Assembly (NCBI RefSeq): GCF_000260795.1
Contig: NZ_AJGU01000006.1
Location: 34,433-98,432, forward strand
Source: Treponema sp. JC4
GTDB taxonomy: Bacteria > Spirochaetota > Spirochaetia > Treponematales > Treponemataceae
Length of the DNA: 64,000 bases
Reading direction: 5' to 3'
Made by a program: the position numbers and the translations under genes
The notes under the pieces: model-generated
Databases searched by the model: none
What the model saw: only the letters and a program-made list of their open reading frames with translations
What the model was told of the DNA's origin: nothing
Shown here: positions 1 to 7,074 of the stretch, piece by piece
Layout of the letters: every line of letters begins with the position of its first letter
Numbering within the stretch: position 1 is the first letter of the stretch

Positions 1-584
1 CTTCTTTATTTATTAAAGCAGATAAAATTTTAGAAACTACTCACATCGGCGATTCAATTGCTGTGAATGGCGTCTGCCTTACAGTTACAAGACTTGCTGA
101 CGGCGGCTTTTATGCAGACGTTATGCCCGAAACTTTGTCGCGCTCTAATTTGGGTCAGCTGACTTGCGGGGCCCGCGTAAACCTTGAACGTGCCATGGCA
201 GCTGACGGACGTTTTGGCGGTCATATTGTGAGCGGTCACATCGACGGAAGAGGAAAAATCACAAAAATTCTGAAGGACGGGAATGCCGTGCGATTTTGGA
301 TTTCGGCAGCTGAAGGGATTTTGCGTCTGATTGTAGAAAAAGGTTCGATTACGGTGGATGGAATCAGCCTTACAGTTGCCGGCGTGAGCGAGTCAGACTT
401 TAGCATCAGCATTATTCCCCATACGCTGGGGGAAACAACGCTGGGTGACAGGCGGGTCGGAGACAGCGTAAACCTTGAAAATGACATAATCGGAAAGTAT
501 GTGGAGCGCCTGCTTGGAGGCTCCCTTTTGCAAAAAAATCAGTCTGCCCGCGATGAAAAATTAATGGCCTGGCTGGCAGAATAA
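1..584 (+). CDS. ribE: Riboflavin synthase alpha chain, 5'-truncated by the window edge
   Basis: The frame is open from base 3 and reads GDSIAVNGVCLTV at about residues 16-28, the N-barrel signature of riboflavin synthase. About 193 residues are visible against a usual length near 200, so only the first ~15-20 residues are missing; the internal GTG at 63 is not the start. A second lumazine-binding repeat with the matching motif (GSITVDGISLTV) follows at about residues 113-124. The enzyme dismutates two 6,7-dimethyl-8-ribityllumazine molecules to riboflavin. It stops 9 nt before ribBA, so it belongs to a rib operon that probably begins with ribD outside the window. Confidence 0.96.
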   Translation, partial: SLFIKADKILETTHIGDSIAVNGVCLTVTRLADGGFYADVMPETLSRSNLGQLTCGARVNLERAMAADGRFGGHIVSGHIDGRGKITKILKDGNAVRFWISAAEGILRLIVEKGSITVDGISLTVAGVSESDFSISIIPHTLGETTLGDRRVGDSVNLENDIIGKYVERLLGGSLLQKNQSARDEKLMAWLAE

Positions 585-593
585 GAGGTAATT

Positions 594-1826
594 ATGGAAA
601 AAAAGTTTAATACAATTGAAGAAGCCCTGGCGGATTTACGCGCGGGCAAAATTATTCTTGTTACCGACGACGAAGACCGCGAAAACGAAGGCGACATGAT
701 TTGTGCAGCGGAATTTGCCACAACGGAGAACGTGAACCTTATGGCAAGCCGCGCAAAAGGTCTGATCTGTATGCCTATGAGTGCAGAGCGTGCCGAAAAG
801 CTGGGACTGAATCCTATGGTTGCGGTGAATACAGATAATCACGGAACTGCCTTTGCCGTAAGCATAGACCATGTTTCTACAACAACAGGAATCAGTGCGG
901 TAGAACGCGGAATTACGGCTCGAAAATGTGTGGACGACGAGGCTTGCGCAGGAGATTTCCGCCGCCCGGGTCATATGTTCCCCCTTATTGCGCGTAAAGG
1001 CGGTGTTCTTGTTCGCAACGGGCACACAGAAGCAACTGTTGATCTTTGCCGCCTGGCTGGCCTTAAAGAATGCGGACTTTGCTGCGAGGTGATGGCGGAC
1101 GACGGCACTATGATGCGGGGACCGGAACTGATGGTACTGGCAGAAGAGCTTGATATGAAAATCATCACGATTAAGGCGCTGCAGGATTATCTGCGTGTGA
1201 ACGAAAAACACGTTGTCCGCGAGGCTAAGGCAAAGCTTCCGACTGAATTCGGTGATTTTGATATTTACGGTTATGTAAATGATTTGACTGGTGAACATCA
1301 CGTTGCACTTGTGAAAGGCGAAATCGGCGATGGAGAGGATGTTCTTTGCCGCGTACATTCGGAATGTCTGACAGGTGATGTTTTTGGTTCCCAGCGTTGT
1401 GACTGCGGGCCTCAGCTTAAGGCTGCAATGAAGCGGGTAAACGACGAGGGGCGGGGTGTTATCCTTTACATGCGTCAGGAAGGCCGGGGAATCGGGCTGA
1501 TAAATAAGCTTAAGGCTTACACTTTGCAGGAAGAGGGCTACGACACGGTTGAGGCTAACGTAAAGCTGGGCTTTAAGCCGGATTTACGCGAATACTGGAT
1601 TGGTGCGCAGATTTTGCGGGACTTGGGCTGTAAAACTCTTCGTCTGCTTACAAACAATCCGGAAAAGATTTATGGTCTGGACGGCTTTGGACTTAAGGTT
1701 GAACGCCGCGAGCCGATTGAAATTACTCCGCAAAAGTATGATTTGTTCTATATGATTACAAAGCGGGATAAGATGGGACATATTTTGCACAAACTTGGGG
1801 CAGACAGCCCTGCAAAGGAAGGTTAG
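594..1826 (+). CDS. ribBA: Bifunctional 3,4-dihydroxy-2-butanone 4-phosphate synthase / GTP cyclohydrolase II
   Basis: The 410-residue protein has two domains. The N-terminal half (about 1-200) is RibB, with the acidic metal-binding motif [10 protein letters not shown] near residues 24-33. The C-terminal half (about 210-400) is RibA, with the zinc-binding stretch [17 protein letters not shown] and the loop RQEGRGIGL. RibB makes the four-carbon unit from ribulose 5-phosphate and RibA opens the imidazole ring of GTP, the two entry points of flavin synthesis. It lies between ribE and ribH with gaps under 10 nt. The ATG follows AGAGGTAATT, a usable ribosome site. Confidence 0.98.
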   Translation: MEKKFNTIEEALADLRAGKIILVTDDEDRENEGDMICAAEFATTENVNLMASRAKGLICMPMSAERAEKLGLNPMVAVNTDNHGTAFAVSIDHVSTTTGISAVERGITARKCVDDEACAGDFRRPGHMFPLIARKGGVLVRNGHTEATVDLCRLAGLKECGLCCEVMADDGTMMRGPELMVLAEELDMKIITIKALQDYLRVNEKHVVREAKAKLPTEFGDFDIYGYVNDLTGEHHVALVKGEIGDGEDVLCRVHSECLTGDVFGSQRCDCGPQLKAAMKRVNDEGRGVILYMRQEGRGIGLINKLKAYTLQEEGYDTVEANVKLGFKPDLREYWIGAQILRDLGCKTLRLLTNNPEKIYGLDGFGLKVERREPIEITPQKYDLFYMITKRDKMGHILHKLGADSPAKEG

Positions 1827-1832
1827 GGAAAA

Positions 1833-2306
1833 ATGAAAGAAATTAAAGTTCTGGAAGGAAAATTAGTTGCGCCTGCAGGCATGAAGGTTGGTATTGTAGC
1901 TTCGCGCTTTAACGAAATCATCGTGAATAAGCTGCTTGGCGGCGCGGTAGACGGACTTGTTCGTCATGGTGTAGAAGAGGATAACATCACTGCTGCCTGG
2001 GTTCCAGGCGCTTTTGAAATCCCTCTTGCGGCTGATAAAATGGCTGCCAGCGGAAAATACGATGCCGTAATTGCGGTAGGGGCAGTTATCCGTGGTTCTA
2101 CAAGTCATTATGATTATGTCTGCGCTGAAGTTTCCAAGGGCGTAGCTCAGGCAAGCGTTAAAAACGGAGTACCGGTAATGTTTGGTGTAATTACAACTGA
2201 TAATATCGAGCAGGCAATCGAGCGTGCAGGCAGTAAAGCCGGAAACAAGGGCTTTGAATGTGCGGTAGGTGCAATCGAAATGGCAAATTTGTTTAGGAGT
2301 TTTTAA
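1833..2306 (+). CDS. ribH: 6,7-dimethyl-8-ribityllumazine synthase
   Basis: The 157-residue protein is of normal RibH length and shows the family landmarks: [16 protein letters not shown] near the N terminus, the substrate loop VPGAFEIP, and [14 protein letters not shown], whose histidine is the catalytic residue. It condenses the RibB product with the pyrimidine from RibA/RibD to make lumazine for RibE; the protein normally forms 60-mer shells. It starts 6 nt after ribBA and is the last gene of the visible rib operon. Confidence 0.98.
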   Translation: MKEIKVLEGKLVAPAGMKVGIVASRFNEIIVNKLLGGAVDGLVRHGVEEDNITAAWVPGAFEIPLAADKMAASGKYDAVIAVGAVIRGSTSHYDYVCAEVSKGVAQASVKNGVPVMFGVITTDNIEQAIERAGSKAGNKGFECAVGAIEMANLFRSF

Positions 2307-2318
2307 GACACGAAAAAA

Positions 2319-2597
2319 TTAGCAATAGTATTGTAACTGACCAAAATATTCTTTCCATTTTGTTTCAATTTCACTAGCACGAGCTTCAATGATTTTCATA
2401 ATTGTATTTAATTTATGGAAAGGAATATTTGATTTATTGTGGCAAAGCAGAGTTTTGTGATTCTTTGTAATCCAGATTTTTGTAGCATTGTTTGTAGGTA
2501 CGCCTTCACAAACATGAACATGAATTGGTTCCAGAGGTACACCCTCTGCAAACCACAAGAATACTACAAAGCTTCCAATTTTAAAAACCTGAGGCAT
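2319..2597 (-). CDS. DUF4160-family small protein
   Basis: The sequence matches the DUF4160 pattern: MPQVFKIG at the start, a PIHVHVCEG-like histidine motif in place of the usual PPHVHV, and a C-terminal helix ending in EYFG. Function is not established for the family; members often sit beside a second small gene and are suspected to be toxin-antitoxin or mobile-element cargo. I chose the internal Met at 2597 because family members begin close to MPxVxRIG; a start at 2612 would add five residues and deepen the overlap with the upstream gene. It overlaps the next gene by 17 nt, so the two are translationally coupled. Confidence 0.7.
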   Translation of the reverse strand: MPQVFKIGSFVVFLWFAEGVPLEPIHVHVCEGVPTNNATKIWITKNHKTLLCHNKSNIPFHKLNTIMKIIEARASEIETKWKEYFGQLQYYC

Positions 2598-2859
2598 TTT
2601 CAAAGCCTCCATTACGGGCTAAATCTATAATTATATGGGCTGTACTTTCGAGAAACTTTTGAAAATAATCTTTTTGTGATTCTGAAAATCCTTCGCATAA
2701 AGTCCAGTTATAGTCAGGAAGCCAGCATTCTGCTGAATTAAAGCCACCTTCAACAGGCTGTTCGAAATAAACCTTTATCTGTTCTTTACCTTCTTTTTGC
2801 AATGCTTCAGAATGCGCAATTCCAGTCCCGTCATTTAATGTCATAAAAGGATACATCAT
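2581..2859 (-). CDS. Small hypothetical protein paired with the DUF4160 gene
   Basis: This is a 92-residue acidic protein beginning MMYPFMTLNDGTGIAHSEAL, with aromatic-rich beta segments (VYFEQPVEGG, AECWLPDYNW) and a C-terminal helix. I do not recognise a named family. A strong ribosome site, AGGAGG seven bases before the ATG, decides the start. The gene is upstream of and overlaps the DUF4160 gene, so the pair makes one transcript. By position it could be an antitoxin or chaperone for its partner, which is inference only. Confidence 0.65.
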   Translation of the reverse strand: MMYPFMTLNDGTGIAHSEALQKEGKEQIKVYFEQPVEGGFNSAECWLPDYNWTLCEGFSESQKDYFQKFLESTAHIIIDLARNGGFENASGF

Positions 2860-2954
2860 AATAAAACCTCCTGCGCTATTTTAATCTTTATTTATAATAC
2901 TACAGATTTTAAGAATGTGATAGAAGGAAATTTTTTTGTAATATTAAGACAAAA

Positions 2955-3045
2955 CAGGCGGGAGAAATGAGGCGTGCCGCCAGGCAGTGCGAAGCACCGC
3001 GCGTAGCAAGCGCCGAATTGCGACTGGGTGAGGAGACTCGCCCCA
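2955..3045. repeat. Structured intergenic repeat, 'GGAGAAATGA' family, copy 1
   Basis: This element shares GGAGAAATGAGG and CCGAATTGCGACTGGGTG with a copy at 11860-11955. Closing stems are GGCG/CGCC outside and GGCG/CGCC inside, enclosing small hairpins such as GTGC-GAA-GCAC. In the other copy the outer stem is flipped to CGCC/GGCG and the inner one is GGGG/CCCC, so pairing is kept while sequence changes. It lies just upstream of the LacI-fold gene and makes the in-frame ATG at 2967 an unlikely start. Confidence 0.7.
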
Positions 3046-3089
3046 ATAAAAAATTGGATAAATTTGCTTTCCGTGCCGAAAATTTACAT

Positions 3090-4493
3090 ATGAAGAAAAA
3101 AATTGCGGTTTTGAGCTGCGGATGGTCATATGATTTTTTGACGGATTTTATTAGCGGAATTAAGCGGGCTGTGGACGGGAAGGACACGGACGTTTATGTT
3201 TTTAACTGCTATAATTATGTGGAATTTAACGGCTACATAAATAACAGCGGCTTTTCGATTTACAATCTGATTAATTACGAAGATTATGACGGCGTAATTA
3301 TTCTTTCTGACCTGATTCAGAATGCCCGTGTGCTGGAAAAGGAGAGACAGAAGATTCTGGCGGCTGGAAAACCTGCGATTTCCATTAATCTTGCGATGAA
3401 GGATATTTCCTGCCTTAAGGTGGATAATTATACCGGTGCCTATGAGCTGATGACGCATCTGATTAAGGAGCATGGTCTTAAGGATTTTGCCTGGATTGGC
3501 GGCAAGGAAACTTCTATTGATATTGCGGAGCGATACAAGGCTTACCGCACGGCACTTACCGACAATAATATTCCTATTAATATAGAAAATGTCCACACAA
3601 TTCCAACCAGCAGTTACAACGACGCATACGAGTATCTTTTGAATACGATGAAGGCGGGGGCGACTCAGCCTCAGGCGGTTGTGTGTGCCAACGATTATAT
3701 TGCGCTTGCGGTCATGCGGATTGTTGAAGAGCGCGGTGTAAAGGTGCCTGATCAGATTAAAGTAATTGGTTACGGAGACACAATCTGGGGAAAAACGGTT
3801 GTGCCTGCCATTACGACGGTACGCAGTAATGCCGAGCAGATTGGTTTTGAGGCAGCAAACCGGGTTTTGAATCCGAGCGGTGAAACTCAGATGCTTAAGA
3901 TTAAGAGTTCTGCTTTGTACAGGGCTTCGTGCGGCTGTGAGTATAAGATTCCTGCCGGCGGAAAATCTTATGCGCTTCAGATTGTTGATGATTTGAACCA
4001 GAAGGAAAAGTTTAATACGCAGATTGAAATGCTGAATGACACTTTTACTGAGGCGACCGATGTATTTTCTCTGCTGACAAACCTTGAAGGGCTTTTTCAG
4101 AAATCACATTTATTTGAAGGTCCGGATTTCTGCATCTTTTTGAAGGCTGACTGGTCCAGCGTTTTGATTAACACAGAGGAAAAACTTCCGCAGAACCTTT
4201 CGTATGGAACTCAGGTTCAGGCGATTGCTTCGATTCAAAATGATAAAAAATATCCGCGCGAGATTTTGAACGTGCGCGATCTTATTCCGGGCAAAATGAT
4301 AACAGAAGGCAGCAATATTTTCCTTTTTATGCCGATTTATAATCATTCTTACGTTCACGGCTACTACGTCTGCAAAAACACCCTGAGCTTCTTAAACAGT
4401 AATTTCGGCTATGTGTGGACAAAAACCTTTGGAAATGCGATTGAGAGGTTTAGAAAGCGTAATATGTACAAACAGATGAGTATGAGGAAATAG
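3090..4493 (+). CDS. LacI-fold (periplasmic-binding-protein-like) sensor protein without DNA-binding domain
   Basis: Starting at the ATG of MKKKIAVLSCGWSYDF, the 467-residue protein has a LacI/GalR-type ligand-binding fold over residues 1-280: the hinge GVIILSDLI, YELMTHLI, FAWIGG, VVCANDYIALAVMRIVEERGVKVPDQIKVIGYGDT and the TTVRSNAEQIGFEAA segment. There is no helix-turn-helix in front and no signal peptide. Residues 290-467 form a C-terminal region I cannot name. Similar proteins in Treponema and gut Firmicutes carry a diguanylate cyclase here; this one has no GGDEF motif. The upstream-extended frame (from 2967) runs through a repeat and is rejected. A cytoplasmic sugar sensor is plausible; output unknown. 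Confidence 0.75.
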   Translation: MKKKIAVLSCGWSYDFLTDFISGIKRAVDGKDTDVYVFNCYNYVEFNGYINNSGFSIYNLINYEDYDGVIILSDLIQNARVLEKERQKILAAGKPAISINLAMKDISCLKVDNYTGAYELMTHLIKEHGLKDFAWIGGKETSIDIAERYKAYRTALTDNNIPINIENVHTIPTSSYNDAYEYLLNTMKAGATQPQAVVCANDYIALAVMRIVEERGVKVPDQIKVIGYGDTIWGKTVVPAITTVRSNAEQIGFEAANRVLNPSGETQMLKIKSSALYRASCGCEYKIPAGGKSYALQIVDDLNQKEKFNTQIEMLNDTFTEATDVFSLLTNLEGLFQKSHLFEGPDFCIFLKADWSSVLINTEEKLPQNLSYGTQVQAIASIQNDKKYPREILNVRDLIPGKMITEGSNIFLFMPIYNHSYVHGYYVCKNTLSFLNSNFGYVWTKTFGNAIERFRKRNMYKQMSMRK

Positions 4494-4506
4494 CGTGCTA
4501 AAAATT

Positions 4507-4534
4507 TTGCTTTCCCAAGTTCCCGTGCTATAAT
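4507..4534 (+). promoter_or_regulatory. Promoter of rubrerythrin
   Basis: TTGCTT at 4507-4512 and a perfect TATAAT at 4529-4534 are separated by 16 bp, about 60 bp upstream of the rubrerythrin ATG, which has its own AGGAG site. Confidence 0.65.
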
Positions 4535-4594
4535 TGATTTTAACATATTAATAGTGCGGGCTTTGAGCGGCTCGCTGACACAGGAGAAACAACT

Positions 4595-5155
4595 ATGGGA
4601 AAGTACACTGGCACACAGACTGAAAAAAATCTTTTGGCGGCTTTTGCGGGAGAATCGCAGGCTCGTAACAAATACACTTATTTTGCTCAGGTTGCGGAAA
4701 AAGAAGGCAACGACAAGATTGCAAAAGTTTTTGAAAAAACTGCATTGAACGAGGAAAATCACGCTAAAATCTGGTTGAAGGAACTGGCTGGAATTAACGA
4801 TACAACTACAAACCTTAAAAATGCTGCTGATGGCGAAAACTACGAATGGACAGATATGTATGTAGGCTTTGCAGAAACTGCAGAAAAAGAAGGTTTCCCA
4901 GAACTTGCAGCAAAATTCCGTGCAGTTGCAGAAATCGAAAAACGCCATGAAGAGCGTTACCGCTCACTTTTGAAAGATGAAGATACAAAAGAGCAGATTA
5001 AGAACGGTTCCGTAAAAGTTTGGGAATGCCTGGTTTGCGGTCACATCGTAACAGGCCCTGTGGCTCCTGAATTCTGCCCGACATGTGGAGAAAAAAATCC
5101 ATACTTTGAAGTACGCGAAGATAACTACGATTTAATTCTCACATGGGGACGGTAG
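4595..5155 (+). CDS. rbr: Rubrerythrin
   Basis: The protein has 186 residues. Residues 1-140 form the ferritin-like diiron domain with repeated glutamate/His ligands ([31 protein letters not shown]). Residues 150-180 form the rubredoxin-like iron site CLVCG...CPTCG. Rubrerythrin reduces hydrogen peroxide in the cytoplasm and is the usual peroxide defence of anaerobic spirochaetes lacking catalase. It has its own promoter and appears monocistronic. The C terminus (LTWGR, stop TAG) runs into a repeated hairpin element at 5151, so the last residue and stop are element-supplied; a possible older gene end lies at 5289-5309. Confidence 0.97.
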   Translation: MGKYTGTQTEKNLLAAFAGESQARNKYTYFAQVAEKEGNDKIAKVFEKTALNEENHAKIWLKELAGINDTTTNLKNAADGENYEWTDMYVGFAETAEKEGFPELAAKFRAVAEIEKRHEERYRSLLKDEDTKEQIKNGSVKVWECLVCGHIVTGPVAPEFCPTCGEKNPYFEVREDNYDLILTWGR

Positions 5156-5200
5156 CGTCGTAAGGGGTAACACCAACTTCCAGACGGAGTGTACGCTACC
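5151..5200 (+). repeat. 50-nt hairpin repeat, 'CCAACTTCC' family, copy a
   Basis: An 8-bp perfect stem, GGTAGCGT/ACGCTACC, encloses a 34-nt loop starting CGTAAGG and containing ACACCAACTTCC. Three more copies (5234, 44341, 44584) have different stems but nearly the same 34-nt loop. The stop codon of rubrerythrin (TAG) is the third to fifth base of this element. Confidence 0.8.
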
Positions 5201-5233
5201 TGACTTAAGCTGGCGCTTAAGTCTAAGGGAGGC

Positions 5234-5285
5234 GGTAACGGTCGTAAGGCTTAACACCAACTTCCGAACGTGCCGTACCGTTACC
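5234..5285 (+). repeat. 52-nt hairpin repeat, 'CCAACTTCC' family, copy b
   Basis: A 9-bp stem, GGTAACGGT/ACCGTTACC, encloses a 34-nt loop containing CGTAAGGCTTAACACCAAC and TTCCGAACGTGCC. Between copies a and b lies an extra perfect hairpin, GACTTAAG-N6-CTTAAGTC (5202-5223). Both copies are followed by CTGACT. Confidence 0.8.
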
Positions 5286-5288
5286 TGA

Positions 5289-5309
5289 CTGTCCATGGGT
5301 GGAATGTAA
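5289..5309 (+). pseudogene. Possible displaced 3' end of rubrerythrin
   Basis: CTG TCC ATG GGT GGA ATG TAA reads LSMGGM-stop. It aligns in frame with the present rubrerythrin end, CTC ACA TGG GGA CGG TAG (LTWGR-stop). The two are separated by the paired hairpin repeats. The match is short, so this is tentative; it fits the clearer cases at trpE, iorA and flaB. Confidence 0.35.
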
Positions 5310-5328
5310 TAAGGCACTGTTAAAGAGT

Positions 5329-5362
5329 AAGCGGGATTTACTGGATCCCGCTTATTTTTTTT
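5329..5362 (+). terminator. Intrinsic terminator after rubrerythrin
   Basis: A 9-bp stem AAGCGGGAT/ATCCCGCTT with a 7-nt loop is followed by A and eight T. Confidence 0.85.
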
Positions 5363-5373
5363 AACTGCAGTAT

Positions 5374-6384
5374 TTAGTTAAGTACCAGCGATGGATTTAC
5401 GCTTTTGCCGTTTTTATAGACGGTGAAGTGGAGGTGAGGACCGGTACTCATACCGGTGCTGCCTACACGGCCAATCATTGTGTTGGTGTAAACGAAGTTG
5501 CCTTTTTTGCAGGTAATCTGGCTCATATGACCATAAAGAGTCTTATAGCCGGAATGATGTGTAATGATTACGTAGTTTCCGTAAGTTGCATTAAAGCCCG
5601 TTGTTGTAACTTTTCCGTCCAGGGCAGCGTAAATTGGTGTACCCGAGCCGGTTGCCATATCAATACCACCGTGGAAGGTTCGTTTTGCGGCATTAAAAGG
5701 TGAATCTCGCCAGCCGTAGCGTGATGAGATCCAGTAGCGGCCGTGAAGAGGTCGGTGGAATAAATCTCCGTTAATTTCCTGTCTTGTCATCCAGTCGAGG
5801 GCTGCATCCGGAACAAAAAGAGAAGTTCCTGCTTTCAACTCGCTGTCTAGTGAAAGGGCATTTACGCTTGCACACTGAGCGGCATCGACCTTATAATTTG
5901 CTGCGATTGAGGCTGGAGTTTCGCCGTTTTTGCGTACTGTATAAATAATTCCTGGCATTGAAGGAATTTTAAGATACTGCCCAACCTGAATAAGACGTGA
6001 TGACTTAATATTATTTACGCTGATGATTGTATCGGTTGTGATATCGTATTTGTCGGCAATGTAGCCGATCATATCACCCTGTTTTACGCGATAGGTCTGA
6101 TAGGTAATGGATGCTGCAGAAGCAGATGTACTTTCTTCTCCGGCTGCAACTTCTTCACCTTCATTTAAAAGTTTATCAAGATTTTCTGCATATTCCGGTG
6201 CGCTGGCAGTTTCAAAACCACCCACACCTTTGCGGAGATTTAAAGTTCTTACGGTTTTAGAAACAGCTGCAGTAACTGCAAAACTTGTGCAGAAGCAGGC
6301 AAGAGAAATTAGCACTATTCGAGTGTGTTTCCAATTCCTTATCATAATCAATCCATTTTTAACTTTATTTATTATTCTATTCAT
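5374..6384 (-). CDS. LysM-containing M23 family cell-wall endopeptidase
   Basis: An N-terminal signal anchor (about residues 20-40, IVLISLACFCTSFAVTAAV) is followed by two LysM-like segments: YRVKQGDMIGYIADKYDI...IQVGQYLKIP, and YTVRKNGETPASIAANYKV. The C terminus is a complete M23 zinc peptidase (SSRYGWRDSP, HGGIDMATGSGTPIYA, GYKTLYGHMS, TGPHLHF), with the H-x3-D and HLH metal ligands present. It should act in the periplasm on peptidoglycan. The start at 6384 is chosen because AAAGGA precedes it by 11 bases; alternatives are 6411 and 6345. It lies 27 bp after rlmE and is probably cotranscribed. Confidence 0.9.
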   Translation of the reverse strand: MNRIINKVKNGLIMIRNWKHTRIVLISLACFCTSFAVTAAVSKTVRTLNLRKGVGGFETASAPEYAENLDKLLNEGEEVAAGEESTSASAASITYQTYRVKQGDMIGYIADKYDITTDTIISVNNIKSSRLIQVGQYLKIPSMPGIIYTVRKNGETPASIAANYKVDAAQCASVNALSLDSELKAGTSLFVPDAALDWMTRQEINGDLFHRPLHGRYWISSRYGWRDSPFNAAKRTFHGGIDMATGSGTPIYAALDGKVTTTGFNATYGNYVIITHHSGYKTLYGHMSQITCKKGNFVYTNTMIGRVGSTGMSTGPHLHFTVYKNGKSVNPSLVLN

Positions 6385-6411
6385 TATAGTCTGCGTCCTT
6401 TGAAATCGCAA

Positions 6412-7014
6412 TTATTTTTTTCCAATGCCAACCAGGTAAGTTTCAAAGCTTTCGGCACGGCAGGCTTCCGGTTTAAAACCCTTTGCACTGGTGAAAATTT
6501 CGCGCATTGCCTTAAGAAATTTCTGCTGATCGCCGTTCTGGAAGATTTTTACTGTAAAGTTACCGCCCTGTTTGAGCATTGTCTGGGCATACCAGATTGC
6601 CATTTCTACAAGCTGTTCACTTCTGGCTGTATCTACAGTGCGGTTGCCTGTTGTTTTTGGAGCGGCATCACAAACTACTAAATCGTAAGGGCCGTTATCT
6701 TTAATCTGTTTTCTGATTTCCGGCGCATTCAAGTCGCCCTGAATGAATAAGAGATTATCGCCTTTAACAATTCTAGACAGTGGATTCAAATCGCAGGAAA
6801 CTACTTTTCCGCTGCCATCCATCTGACGCAAAAGGAAGGTAGTCCAGCTGCCTGGAGCTGAACCTAAATCAAGAACTGTGTAGTTCTTTTTTATCATTCC
6901 GAATTTTTCATCAATTTCTTTTAATTTATAAACTGAGCGAGCCGGATATCCTTCCGAAAAAGCTTTTTGAGACCAGAAGTCCGGTTTTTCATAACTATTA
7001 CCTGATTTTCCCAT
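6412..7014 (-). CDS. rlmE: 23S rRNA (uridine-2552-2'-O)-methyltransferase
   Basis: The 200-residue protein matches RlmE/FtsJ throughout: the N-terminal ARSVYKLKEIDEKF, the SAM-binding VLDLGSAPGSWTTFLLRQ, the motif DLVVCDAAPKTTG, and the K-D-K-E catalytic tetrad (K of YKLKEI, D of VVCDAAP, K of FTVKIFQ, E of CRAESFE). It 2'-O-methylates the A-loop of 23S rRNA in late 50S assembly. Confidence 0.96.
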   Translation of the reverse strand: MGKSGNSYEKPDFWSQKAFSEGYPARSVYKLKEIDEKFGMIKKNYTVLDLGSAPGSWTTFLLRQMDGSGKVVSCDLNPLSRIVKGDNLLFIQGDLNAPEIRKQIKDNGPYDLVVCDAAPKTTGNRTVDTARSEQLVEMAIWYAQTMLKQGGNFTVKIFQNGDQQKFLKAMREIFTSAKGFKPEACRAESFETYLVGIGKK

Positions 7015-7074
7015 ATTTTATTTTTCGGAAAAATCAGGATTCATCTTTATATCAAAAAAAGCGGATTGAAAACT

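Noticed and set aside
636..1358. 240-residue open frame antisense to ribBA
   Set aside because: It is a shadow frame of a well-conserved gene with no ribosome site and no recognisable protein.
2967..3089. N-terminal 41-residue extension of the LacI-fold protein
   Set aside because: It lies in a repeated structured element, is Arg-rich and unlike the family; the ATG at 3090 begins the conserved fold.
5151..5285. Hairpin repeats as integron attC sites (Treponema denticola has a chromosomal integron)
   Set aside because: The outer arms lack the RYYYAAC/GTTRRRY core boxes, there is no cassette ORF between copies and no integrase nearby.
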